Positions 46,025 to 57,840 of a DNA stretch of 64,000 bases are shown here, piece by piece. The stretch is from Lojkania enalia. Taxonomy: Eukaryota > Ascomycota > Dothideomycetes > Pleosporales. The position numbers and the translations under genes are program-made. The notes under the pieces are model-generated. The model worked only from the letters and a program-made list of their open reading frames with translations, was not told the origin of the DNA and did not search any database. The DNA is taken from contig ML986706.1 of assembly GCA_010094045.1 (NCBI GenBank), positions 62,001-126,000 on the forward strand, written 5' to 3'. Within the stretch, counting starts at the first letter, position 1; each line of letters opens with the position of its first letter.

Positions 46025-48129
46025 GTCTGCAACCTCTGGTTATACTTCCCGATACTGCCTGAGAGTGAATAGGGAGGTATATAATCCTAAGGAGTATATT
46101 CGTCGCTTTGGAGAACCCAGGACCACAAACTTTAAACCCAAGGTTGCACGCGGAAAGAAAGCTGGACGATCTAGGTTGATCATTAAGAGTGATGCGAGGA
46201 GCGTAGATTTAATAAAGGCACGGCTAGGAAGTCGACACACCCTTGCGCAATAATAGGCGGTCTAGCGTGCTTGTTATTGTGTTGTGCTTTTTTCTATCGC
46301 GTTTCATAGCCTATTTTTCAATTAGGGAGTGTCTACCGCTCTCGGTACACAACCTAGTGCTGCATGAGTGGATAGGCGCATTGCGTGCTCGGGAGACGAG
46401 ATATGTGTGGTCCACGGCCGAGGGAACCCAAGACTTTGAAAATTCTGGGCACGAATGAATAAAAAAGGCGGACGCCTGAGGCGTTTATTCAAGCAGGCGT
46501 TCAGAGTTAGGCAGGTAAATCAGATACTCCGGTCGTACAGTAATTGAGCTATCGGCTTTGTTGAAAAGAAAGCGGAGCGAAGTTCCGTTCCAACTAATGC
46601 GGGGCAGTATTCACGAAAGGTATGCTGGCTCAGCGTGCTACAATGATGGAGCAGAAAATTTTATGGCTGGAAGAAAGCGTGGACAAGCGTCAGTTGCCTG
46701 GTCGCACGCAATTCCGCCATGGCGTTGCGATATCGACCTCGCCCCTTGGCAGTCTTAGCGCCGGTCCTGGACACCAGAGGAGCTCACGAACTCTACATAA
46801 TGGGCATGCACTCGGATCCTTTCTTTGCATGTTATGATAGCAGCCCAATTCTGTGGTAGTGTGTGGTCAGAAAAGAATCAAATCAATATGACGCTCGCGC
46901 CCCCTCTTAGACCTATAACAAAATACTCTGAATGTCTAACAGGCGCTGCGAGGCTTGATACACATGCTTTTAATCCGACCTGAAGCAAATGTAAATTTCC
47001 AAGGTACCTCTATTAAATCAAGGACTAGATGGCTTGTAGAAATACTAACTAGAGTGCAAGAAGAGTTCGAAGACTAGGTAGGGAGAAACGGTATTTTTCT
47101 GCAATACAAAATACCTAGTCTCGAATCCAAGGTGAAACGCGGTCATGAGGGACGAGCTAGCCAGCATCCAAGCATAGCCATTCCGCATACTGCAGCCGTC
47201 ACTCACCTGCATTATTTTGGGCGATTTGACCTATATTGACTCAAATATTCTGGTTAGGTGTGCTCAAGCCCGAGCTGTGTTGTTTCTTACGAATCTACGG
47301 ACCTACCAGCCATTACCCTAGATAGTTCCGGGATATACCAATGGCTCCTTTATATTCTAGATCAGATCGTCTTAGGCTTTGTTCTGTGTATTCAAAAGTC
47401 CCCCTAGCGCATGATATACCTTTGGCTAATAGCTCTTGGAAAGGGATTACGTCGGCTGGCGGATACACCATAGCATGACAATGGCGGTAATGGGAATAGC
47501 CTACAAAACGTCGGGTTGCGCAACTCTAATCATACTGCGGGATCGTGATGAGAAGAGAGCTGCTTGGGCGAATTAGCGTGGAAGCTAGAAGATTGTCCCG
47601 CGACAATATTTAACAAGTTCAATGGCTGAATTATTCTTATCCGTATTTCTCACAGGGGATTGTAAGGCTTTGTCTCACTACCGGATGAGGGGCTCATGCA
47701 TGTGATTATTGAAAGAAACGTTGGGTAGGAGTTCGACTCAAGCCTCGCGCTAGCCAGTTGAGTTCTTGGCGCCCCGTCCATTATCCACACTGCACTCCCG
47801 CTAATCCGACTTGAAAGGTTACAAAAGTATTAGATTCGCTTATCTATAGATATATCCTTTGTATCCTCCAACTAAATTGAATAGAACAAATAGTTTTAAC
47901 TCGTTACATCTCACACCTACACCAACGAAACTCCATACAACTCATACTCCGCTTATACTCCACTAAAAATATTAACTCCAAACCGGCCATAATCTCTTGC
48001 AATCTTTCTACGACAATTACACAACACTCTCTAAACCTCTACTGAAAGACTATCATGACCTTAAAAGTTTGTTTCGTAGATTTTTCCCTACTTCGAAATA
48101 GATTTTGTTGATTTTCATTTGAATCTCTA
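46025..48129. other. Gene-free AT-rich block
   Basis: No supported gene; stops are dense in all frames. An 11-base palindrome (CGCCTGAGGCG) sits near 46465, without other structure. Confidence 0.45.
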
Positions 48130-49606
48130 CTCTATTCGCAACAACTTCCCGGGTGATACCATTCCAATTCAGCTTCCCTTTTCAGATAGAATTCACGGCT
48201 ACCTCACCGATACTGAAATCCAGCATTCTGCTGTTTCTCTTCCCTATAGCTCCGTCAACAAATAAGTCCACATCGGCTAGATTTGAGTGAAGGATTGCAA
48301 CCGTGACTAGATCATGCTGTGCCGCTCCAATGAGTCCGGGCCCATAGCATCAAAAATAGCAAGATCTGCATTCGTACTAATTCCAATACTGCCAATTTTA
48401 TTCTCCGTACGAACCGCCTTGGTGCCTTGATCAATAACGAAGTTGAAAGGTGCCTCGACAGACAAAATGACAGGAAGCGTGGTTGTAGTCTTGCCTTGGC
48501 CAAGTTCGTGCTCGCTGAAGCGGTTCCTTGCATTATGAAGACCCAATCTGGTCTCTGGAATGATATATGCTGAATTTTGGAGGGCAATCCACTCCTAAAC
48601 TCGCATGCATCTGAGTTCCAACCCATTTGCCATTTAGGAAAGATTCATCTAAACACGTGGGTAGACCAGTAGCCATCTGCGGCTCCGTACTTGGTGTCGA
48701 GCTAATGTGTGCTTTGGCACTCTTGATCAAGTCAACATCTTCCCTATGAATTCTGTTTGAATGTGAAAGTAGGATGTGCTCGTTGAAGGGATTCATCCTA
48801 TGCAGTACTTTTATGGGACTGCCTGGCCATCTATCTCCGATTTGTGGACTGTCGTTTGAATTTACAGTAATGATTTGGAACCCTTCTTCTTCATATGGGG
48901 AAATAGATCCTTGATTGCTTGGGCCGGGAGGAAGAACAAGTCGAAAGCGAATCCATGAGTCACTCGTCCATCGACCTACGGCTCTTGAGAAGCAAGCTCA
49001 TTGAAAGTTTGCATGACCCGGTCTTCGAAAGGGTTTTAAGACTTAACTCTCATAATCGGCGTATAGCAGTAGACTGTTCGAATTTCAGAGGACGTCGTCG
49101 TTGCAACAGGAGTTTTGGCATGGTCTCCAGAATATGTGGTATGAACATAGTTCACAACAATCATTGCGCCGACCGCTAGTTATTCTAGCATACAGGCCAG
49201 TTGGCCGCAGAAGGCATCTTTAGCGAGAATTGTGATGACCGAGCGTTCCCCGGCCGTCAGCCTTCTCAAAACCTCAAAGCCCACGACGAATAAGGGTCTA
49301 TTCTAGAGTTGTTAAGTAGGAACCGAGCACATCAATAACCATATAATTCAGGAGTACTTCACTTACGCGCCGGCCTTTAAGCCGCGATTGCTAATCATGA
49401 CGATGCATGTCAATGAACTCCGGTGAGGTGATCTTATTGGTACAGTCGATAACTTCAGGACCATCTTCGTCCTCGAGATTCTTTTCGATTTTCGCAATTT
49501 TGTCATTTTCAATCAAAATATTGTTCCGAACGGGCAAGACGTGGTTCTTGGCATTGCGAAAGAGGGCAGTGCGATTTTTGAGGAGAATAGAGGATGATAG
49601 AGACAT
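48130..49606 (-). pseudogene. Decayed amidohydrolase (TrzA/ATZ-type chlorohydrolase or deaminase family)
   Basis: Readable pieces in order on the minus strand, in changing frames: MSLSSSILLKNRTALF and NNILIENDKIAKIEKNL with VIDCTNKITSPEFIDMHRH at 49606-49400; GAMIVVNYVHTTYS near 49150; VTHGFAFDLFFLP near 48950; EHILLSHSNRIHREDVDLI at about 48780-48730; ASLGVDC near 48570; ADLAIFDAMGPDSL near 48340; and DLVTVAILHSNLADVDLFVDG at about 48310-48250. This is the family's order: strand cap, ..FIDxHRHxW (metal), HIL.SH, SLGVD, metal Asp, C-terminal ADLAIFD and a VDVVVDG-like end. The W after HRH reads TAG, a G to A change from TGG. Several indels also break it. The intact protein would have been a metal-dependent hydrolase. 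Confidence 0.75.
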
Positions 49607-52398
49607 GCGAATCAATAAAGTGTTCAACGAACACTAAATTTCTAGTGATGGGGGTTGCGAAGTTTGAATTTGTAAGGCTCAGCTAGGATTCTGATTTCCT
49701 GTGATCGTCACTCGGGCATCTGTAGGGGATTCAATGCGACAAATACTTTTAAATCCATCCTCTATGACAATTCTGCTCTAGGAAGATGTTGGCGTATGAA
49801 AACTTCTTTCTTAATGCAAGCTATGGCTGTCTTTCCAAAGAAAATAATTGGAAAAAACCTTTTTTTTTTTTTTTTTTTCATTCCAGCCGTATCTACAATA
49901 TGAGAGGGATTTTTGGCAAGTCTGCCGAGTTGTATCAGATACCGTCGTACGATATCACGCTAGATACCAGCTGATATACCCCTTTTCTATGTAGATAAAT
50001 ATGGCCTGCTGGCCATCATCAATCAAGAAGTTCAGTTCTTCATGTCCCTCCCTGAGGCAAGATTCGCCTCTCACCACATACAAAAGTCCATCCGAACTCT
50101 CGGCTTTACTAAATACCAAGGCTGAACTACAAGTACAACACCAGAGTATGCGTGTTGAACGGATGTCAGCCTCAAAAGCGAAAAGCAGAGTCCAGATCAT
50201 ACAAAGCACAACCTTTCATTTGTTTACGACAGCAAGCTTCGTCGGAAGATGGCAAGGCGTGTATTCTGCTTCGCAGTATATCGAGGCCCAGCCCTGCAGT
50301 TGAAACCGGAGTGCATAGGCTAAGCATATATCAGATGCAAGACCTAGAGCTTCTTCTTTCAGTTTCCGATTATCAAGGCAACGAACGTGGAAGTCGAAGA
50401 AATCAAAAGAAATATTCTACCTCCCGCTATTTGAAAATCAAATCAAACGCAACCTTCAATCATGGCGCAAAGACAAGATTAGAAGTAAATGAACAGATAG
50501 CCTGGATGGAACGATCATATAGAGCTCTGAGGACGAATCTATCAAGTAAGCTCCTGTAGTAGGACCCGTTAGTGAGGTATTCGCATCACGCCTGAGCGCG
50601 CCAAATGCAGAAACAGGCCGGAAATTAATCATCAATCTTTCCAGGATCGTATTCTATGAAGTATTTTCTGAAGCGACTTCTAAGTACATGAGCGGGGTAA
50701 AATAATTTGCAATCAATCATTCCAGCCTCAAGAACCAACAAGAAATTTGGTTTACTATCAAACTTGACCTCCTAAATACGTTTCCAATCATTGATCGGAA
50801 TCACCCTCTCTAGAATTCATCATGACTCTTGTCACGAATCTAGATTTCGATAAGCTTTGCCTGCTTAACGAGAATTGGACAATTGATTAGCTCAAATTGC
50901 ATTACCAACGTGCGTTCGGCGTCTTCATTCGGCTTGAGGAATATTGCAAATCGGTGCTTTACAGACTAGAACTGAGCTTCATGAACCTCGGAGCTTCAAG
51001 TGAAGGAAGGAAACACGTTCTTAAATAACGAATTACCTACTTGGAGCAGATCCTCAGTGGAATTTATAATAGTTGATGAAAAATAAGGATGTATTCAAGG
51101 TGATAGAGAGAATTCCAAACTGGGCTACCTATATATGCACTGGCCTCATTACATAAACAAACACTAGAACCACTCCTACCAGGCACCTTGACAACACCTA
51201 CCATCAAAGATAGTCACAAAGAAATCTATCGATCCCGGCTCACAGGTTGGTCTGCACGCAAAACCGCAAACGAGGCTGCCTATATTAAGCCATGGAAAAC
51301 TGGTGTATACCAGAAACTAGCCATGCAAAGAATTATGTAGCCATTTTAGTAGGGAAATGCTGTACATAAGGGCGAACTAATATAGTGGTAGCTTCAAATG
51401 GTTTTGTCGGGTGCTAGGAACCGTTATTGTACTCTCAACCTACTAACACAATGTACGTGAACTATTAAAGATGATTGAAGGAGATATATTAACTAAGTGA
51501 GAACGAGCTACGGAGTCATCCATATTTTATATTTCCCTCAGAATCGCTGACGAAGAGAATATTGCGACTTCTTATATTGGTGGTCTCCAAAATTTGAAAA
51601 TTTTGATTAGGTGTAGGACAATTTGCGCGAAAGCACTCAAATTGTTATAAGTGTTTATTGGATCTTGACTGGAAATTGCGATCATAGAGACCTTGAGAAC
51701 AATACAGTCCCGTAATAAGTGAGAACCTACAAAAGATCAGCGAATAACCGCATTGAGCGAGTCAGGACTCTGGGTATAATGGCTTTACATTACTCGCACA
51801 TACAAGGTCTCGCCAACTGATACTAGCTCCATGGTGATTACATTCCACTCTCGGAGCCCGTAGAACCTAGTTTGTATCGCGCAAACCAATAATATATGAA
51901 GTCTCGGAAGGTTTAAAACCTCAGTTTTCAAACTAACTCTTCATTGTTCCTCAACCCTGGGTCTTTTTTTTTTTTTTTTTTTTTTGGATATCTTGAGGAA
52001 CGTTCCGGATGGAAAGCCCCTCGTATCTTACTCCCCCGCAGCCCCGCTAAGAGCAAGCCAATGACGCAGTTTCCGCCACTGATCCAGCCCTATCCGAGCC
52101 TCAGGAAAGCAATATCCGTAGTGCTTTCTTCACCGTCGTCAAAGGTTATCCGCAATAGGGTCTCAGGACATGTCCTCAGGACCGGCCCATACCCTCCTAT
52201 TTAGAATCCGTTCGTTTCATTGGGCCGCTAATGCAGAGAATGGTTCCTGTGACAGTTACCAGAGCTAGGCTAAGCTCAAAGAGGAGAAGCTGCTGGAGAT
52301 ATATGTAGGCCATGACGGACACCTGTTCGTAGGTTCCAAAGCTTCGCTTCTTAAGGTTTTAATTATCTTTCTCAAAAAAAAGGTTTCGTTACACATCA
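49607..52398. other. Gene-free block with possible decayed frames
   Basis: AT-rich, with T runs at 49860-49878 (19) and 51964-51985 (22). The frame at 50152-50559 (135 codons) has a Lys/Arg-rich middle (GSRRNQKKYSTSRYLK) and might be a broken regulator, but no zinc-cluster motif is intact. It is not called as a gene. No transposon structure is recognised. Confidence 0.4.
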
Positions 52399-54709
52399 AT
52401 GTCTCCCTCCAAGGATACCAAGCGCGCAGTGCGCATTGCAGGATGTTCAGGTGGCTTCACAGACCGTTCAACGGCCATTACACGTATGGCTGGGGACCCT
52501 GAAGTTGATGTAGTTATAGGTATAATTTTTTTATTCCTTTTGTTAACGTAATGACTGAAATTTTTAGGCGATTGGCTCTCTGAAATGACCATGACTCTTC
52601 ACGGAAGCGGAAAAGTTAAAAATCTCGAAAATACAAACGGCAAAGTTCAGCTGCCGCTTGAAGAGCGCAAAAAGACGGCTATGTACGCAGATACATTCCT
52701 TCAATGCCTCGAACCCGCCATTCCCAATCTTGTGAAGAACAAGACCAAACTGGCCGTGAACGCGGGTGCCTCTGACACCGAACTACTAGCTGAAGTGGTA
52801 GTCGACTTGCTAGAGAAGCAAGGAGCTAGCCAGTTGAAGGTGGCATGGATTGAGGGTGATGATGTGACTGGTCATGTCAATAGTTTAATCATGAAGGGTG
52901 AAAAATTTGAGAGCTTGATGCATGGCAAAAAACTTGAGGAATGGGGTATGGAACCAGTTTGCGCCCAAGCATACCTTGGTGGCCTTTGCATTGCAGAAGC
53001 TTTCCGTCAAGGGGCAGATATTGTGTTGGCTGGTCGTGTGGCAGATGCTGCCCCAGTTATTGGTGCTGCAGCGTAAGCAAAACCCGACTCTTTTACAGAT
53101 TACGGCTGACTTCGACAGATGGTGGCACAATTGGAAAGCCGATCAATTTCATGAGCTAGCAGCATCACTCATAGCAGGACACCTTATCGAATGTTCCGCT
53201 TACGTGACTGGGGGTTACTATTCCATGTTCAAAGACCTTGTTAAAGCAGGGAAGCATGTCAACATGGGTTTCCCTATTGCAGAAGTTGAGCATGATGGTA
53301 TCTTCTACATCGCAAAGGAAAAGAACACAGGAGGTACGGGATGTCCTTAATAATTACGAGCAATTATCGATCTGACATCTTTAGGCTGCGTAACTGTAGG
53401 CTCCTGCGCTTCTCAATTGCTGTACGAGATCCAAGGCCCTTTATACTACAACTGTGATGTGACGGCGGATATTTCAAATATCAAGATGGAGCAGGTCAGC
53501 GAAGACTATGTGCGTGTGACAGGTAAGTCAAAATCTTGAATCTTTAAGCTCTTGTATATTCTGCCGGCTTCAAACATAGGTACTAGGTATACCATACGTC
53601 TACTCTAGAGTTACATAGGCGGAAATTGCCTTGAAAATATTTGATCTGTGCTATATATACTAATTAAATTCCTTCTTCTTAGGCATCAAGGGGCTACCAC
53701 CACCACCCACGACCAAAGTTGGTATTACAGCCCCCGCCGGCTTCCAATGCGAATGGCACTTCTACATCTGCGGTCTAGACATTGAGGAAAAATGCAGGGT
53801 TACGGAAGACCAAATCCGTGATGGTATAAATCATTGACATATTCTGCAATTAAATCCAAGTAACTAACACGTTTGTAGCCATGGGCGAGAACCAGAAACG
53901 TTTCACAACCTTAAAGTTCCATCAAAACGGCTCGTCTCCTATTGATGCTCGGAATCAAGATGTCGCGACAGTCGACTTCAGATGCTTTGCACAAACTTCT
54001 GACCCCGAAGTCGTGCGTCCCGATATTCCCAATGGCTTCAACCGCTGGTGTCTCGAAGTTTTTCTCCAATCCGCACCTGGTGTCTCCCTTTCCAACGATC
54101 TACGTCAAATTGTGCCGAAACCGTACTACGAGTATTGGGTCTCGCTGCTGCCGCAATCAGAGCTTCCCCTGCGCGTCCACAACATGTGGGGCGATAAGAA
54201 AGTCATTGACCTCGCACCTCCAAAAATTACCCAAGAGTACCCGCGCCAACAGCCATCATACGAGACGTCTTCACCTACTAATCTCAGCAAATTCGGAGAA
54301 ACGATCCATGCGCCTCTTGGCTACATTGTCGCTGGCAGATCCGGCGATAAGGCTTCAGACTGCAACTGTGGATTCTTTGTTCGACACGACGACGAATACG
54401 ACTGGCTACGTTCCTTCATGACGATCGAGCGCGTGAAACAACTTCTTGGCCCCGAGGAATACAAAGGCAAGCCCATCGACCGATTTGAGTTGCCTGGAAT
54501 CAATGCTGTGCATTTCTTGTTGCATGATCACTTGGATAGAGGATATAACGCTTGTAGTAACTACGACACTCTTGGGAAGAGTAAGTTGTGCCAGCAGAGA
54601 TCCGCTGAGTGAGACTTATGTTAACATGATTACTACAGATGCGATGGAGTATATGCGCTCAAAGACGGTGGATCTGCCGAAGAAATTCTTAGACCGAGGC
54701 AGGATTTAA
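52399..54709 (+). CDS. Acyclic terpene utilisation AtuA-like protein (DUF1446), seven exons
   Basis: Exons are 52399-52519, 52568-53072, 53119-53333, 53385-53522, 53683-53823, 53879-54580 and 54639-54709, giving 630 residues. The N-terminal half has RIAGCSGGFTDRSTAI, GDWLSEMTM, NAGASDTELLAEVV, the signature region EPVCAQAYLGGLCIAEAFRQ and ADIVLAGRVADAAPVIGAA. Next are HLIECSAYVTGG and DISNIKMEQV. The C-terminal part carries PLGYIVAGRSGDKASDCNCG and RYGxxD-like FFVRHDDEYDWLRSF. In Pseudomonas, AtuA belongs to acyclic terpene degradation; the fungal role is not established. No signal peptide is seen. The largest intron (160 bp, 53523-53682) is noticeably longer than the others (46-58 bp). It follows the decayed amidohydrolase but shows no functional link to it. 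Confidence 0.92.
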
Positions 54710-55284
54710 GAGGCATTATCCCTGTGGAACGCTCTCAACGGGGAAAGTGTATGATTCTGGTTATATCTTGGCTTTGAGAGGGCAATATGAAACCTTTGGA
54801 CAATAAAATGTGCCAGTCTCGATATTCGGCCTGTGAGATGACGCAATCCCATAATTTCTCCCCGCATATAAGATTACAGTTGCTAATATCTTCTATATGC
54901 ACTAAGAAAATTGAATATTCTTAATGCCGAAATCCATCAAGGGGTGTGGGTGGGGAGTTGGGGGGCATTCATCCGACGGCAGATCTTAGCTTTGCCACCA
55001 AAGGGAGCGGGGAAATTTGGGGAAACAGACAAAGATTGCTGACAAACCGCTAGGCAAGTTCTACAGCAGTACCAAGTTGATTAGAGGTATTCGGATTAAT
55101 CCGCGCGCAAGTCCACGGCATTAGTACACAATCATACAATAGATCTAGGTGAACGGCCGTCCATTCATCACAGGCAATATTCTCGACGCGAAAGGTGCAG
55201 ACCAGATACTCTTGTAAATACTGCTTATTTAAATTCAAGCCCGAAATTGAATTCAACTACATACGATAGCGTCACACATAGCCA

Positions 55285-55348
<64 letters not shown>

Positions 55349-55381
55349 GGAAAGACGAGAATATTGTCTGTTGAGTATTTC
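54710..55381. other. Convergent 3' regions, with a TAA-type microsatellite
   Basis: The region lies between the ends of the AtuA-like gene (plus) and the tyrosinase gene (minus). The only feature is the trinucleotide array at 55285-55348. Confidence 0.6.
55285..55348. repeat. (AAT)n microsatellite, about 21 units
   Basis: An uninterrupted AAT array of 64 bases. Its right end is 34 bp from the tyrosinase stop, so it probably lies in the 3' UTR (as ATT in the transcript). Confidence 0.95.
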
Positions 55382-57095
55382 TTACTGGTATACGTAGCAG
55401 AAGGGCCCAGCCGTTGTTGAGAAGAGCTGGTTAGCTGCCATACCGTTCGTTCCAGCTGGAGCAACCACATCCAGCCACTGCGGGTCCGTTGGTTTTCCTC
55501 TTGCGCTGTTCGGGTTCATCCAGCTCGTTCCTCCCTAGATCAACCGTTAGCATACTGATGCTATCTCACATCGGTTTATTATGTCGGGTATGGCATACCT
55601 CATACTGACTCGTCCTACTTTTAACCTCGTTCTCCAGGTAATTTGCCCACATCCACCAATGTCGATCTAGTTGTCCGTGGTGTAGCCAGAACACAGGCTC
55701 CCCAGGGCTGACATAAACGTCACCTCCTGGATCGCCCCAGATAGAGAAATGTCCCGCGCCATGGATATTAGCCTTTGTGCCTTGATCCATCTGGAGTGTG
55801 TCTTGGAATCTGCTTATATTGGCATTCGAGGTGATGTGGGAAGATAGATCTATGGGACGTAGGAATTGGGACGTGAAATAGTTGTTGACGTCTCTTCGCA
55901 AGCAGCGGGGGTTGTCGCCAAAGCCGTCTCTTGAGGGATTGGCTGAGATGTTCAACGCCGGATCCATAGTTCCTGAATATGTTAGCGATGACTGAGCGAT
56001 CGATTCTGAGAGCTACCCACCCATTACTGGACCAAGATGGATTGTTAAACTGGCCATAGGTTAGCAATGACTGTTAATTTAGACAACTCTTTTGCGGTAG
56101 CGGCGAGGGGCGTAGTAGAAGTTATTCATGCTGAAAATACTGAATAGTTAATGAAGAAGCTTACTTTGCAAACGGACCCGTCTTGACACAGCCACCTCCG
56201 GGACCGGGTGGTATCTGTTTACCGCCGGCGAATATCATTCCGCCTTTGTGTGATACGGCCTCACCATTGCCACCCATACTCCATTCATCTCCATTAAAGA
56301 TCGGTGATGCTGGCAGATCCTCGTACTTGCCCCAATTCCAGTAGGGTTGGTAGCCTTTATAGTCGCATTCTGTCCGCAAGGCTGTCTCGTACGCCCTGAT
56401 TCTAGTCAACTCATGTCACGGTTGAAGACCTTTCAGAATGAGTGCTGACCAGACGTAGTATCTATGCCAGTGCATAAAATTTGCCGTCGAATGAACTGAA
56501 GGTGTCATGTTCACTATAAGCAGGAATAGAGTAAGTAAATGTCTCAGTGAGGGGTTTGGTACAGTGTTGACCCTATCTCCCTCATAGGAATGCGACTCTA
56601 GACGAAAAGCTATCCACGTAGCTATTTGCTAAAGCTCAATTTCTAGATGGATATAGAGTTCGCCATTTGTACCCTGACCTAACATACTGTGCACAACGAC
56701 AAAGTCATCGTAGCGTGACTTTGCTCCAGGATACTTTCCGGCTGGAAGTTTGCTCGGTTTGTTGAGAATACATTTCACTGCTCGAATGTATTCCAATCTT
56801 TCATCCTTGCTCAGATCACCACTATTGAAATGCATGTCTCAGTATTCTGTCCGATGCGTAGTGGTGTTGACACTTACTATTCTTTCCTGATAGCTACGGT
56901 ATTTGAGTTGCAATCCGCCTTACGAGTTAGTCCATCTTGAATGGTGCCGTCCAAGACTTTGTATGCATTCGCAAGCGCATATTTCTGGATTTCGTCGATG
57001 GACAGGGTCTGCCTCTTGAAGAAAGGGAAGGCACTGGCACCTGAGAAGAGACTCAAACACGCCACGAAGGCGTTAATAGCGGCCGTCCCCGCCAT
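55382..57095 (-). CDS. Secreted tyrosinase, seven exons
   Basis: Minus-strand exons are 57095-56878, 56821-56679, 56513-56450, 56395-56165, 56049-56021, 55972-55599 and 55534-55382, giving 403 residues. The signal peptide is MAGTAAINAFVACLSLFSGASA. CuA ligands are His in VVVHSML (117), VHSTANF (128) and MHWHRYY (137). CuB lies in NIHGAGHF (299, 303) and FWLHHGQLDRHWW (about 327). The block YETALRTECDYKGYQPYWNW is typical of fungal tyrosinases. It oxidises phenols, giving melanin or defence-related quinones outside the cell. A 29-bp microexon (56021-56049; NLTIHLGPVMG across the joins) is needed for the conserved NLxxxLGPV block. The starts of exons 3 and 5 rest on phase and conservation. Confidence 0.93.
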
Positions 57096-57162
57096 GACTG
57101 AGAATTTTGTACCCAAGCTCGCCAGGACACAGCTTCTCCAACTCCAAAACCAGGCAACCCCG

Positions 57163-57168
57163 CTTTAT
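57163..57168 (-). promoter_or_regulatory. TATA box of the tyrosinase gene
   Basis: TATAAA (read on the minus strand, GTGTATAAAGCGG) lies about 70 bp upstream of the tyrosinase ATG, a usual distance for a regulated fungal promoter. Confidence 0.55.
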
Positions 57169-57216
57169 ACACCCTTACATAGTGGGGCGAACTTTGGCTC
57201 CCCCAATGTTTACGTT

Positions 57217-57840
57217 TCACTTCGGCAGTGTGGCACAGATAGTGTATATTAAATGAGCAGTACGTTGAGAATCATCCCTCACCTCCCAAAGTTCGAAATG
57301 AGAGAAGAGAAAAGTGGGAAGTAGTGGTGGGTCGCAGTCTAACCACATGGAGTTGTAGCCGCCTGTCCCATGATATTCATGACGGTGGTTGGCGCCAGCC
57401 AATAACAGCTCAGCAGGAGTAAGCAGCTGTGTGGGATTGAGTTCTCCATTATTGCTCATAAAACCGTGTCGGGTATAATAAGCGCGATCCTGTTGACTGA
57501 GATGAGAGCTGTACGCGGCCGCGATATTTGCCACGACGAGGATATTGGGAAAGGGGGTATACAAAGTCTTGACAAGACATTCAATTGCCTTAAGCGGTCT
57601 AGCCTGAGCAAGATTGTGTTATTATGTGAAACGGTGAAACTTGGTGTACGGCACAGCTCGTGCGCAAACCATCTGCCGTTCTTACTGTCCTCGATGTTTC
57701 CGTTGGTAAACAAGTCAAGATAGGGATGCGATCGCCGACGTCAGGAAAATAACAGCCAATAATCGATTCGGCATTTTCGAAATCTAAGTGGTCAGCAAAC
57801 GTGGCTACTATAGATATATGAATTGCCGGTTTCATTTTCC
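57217..57840 (-). pseudogene. Unrecognised reading frame, apparently broken, upstream of tyrosinase
   Basis: Two minus-strand stretches read like protein. The left end of the message reads TNGNIEDSKNGRWFAHELCR (57713-57650). In another frame, after about 57620, RPLKAIECLVKTLYTPFPNI, SSHLSQQDRAYYTRHGFMSN and NHRHEYHGTGGYNSMWLDCD run to the stop at 57217-57219. No intron with good ends joins them, so a frameshift or lost exon end is likely. The family is not recognised. It lies on the same strand as the tyrosinase gene, and its end is only about 120 bp upstream of the tyrosinase start codon. It may be a live gene with introns I have misread. Confidence 0.4.

Noticed and set aside
46462..46476. 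CGCCTGAGGCG palindrome
   Set aside because: It is short, has no flanking run of T and does not follow a gene, so it is not a convincing terminator or operator.
47100..47130. TCTCGAATCC resembling a tRNA B box
   Set aside because: No matching A box or cloverleaf could be folded at the right distance.
50152..50559. Possible zinc-cluster regulator remnant
   Set aside because: No CxxCxxxxK-type motif survives, so the family cannot be supported.
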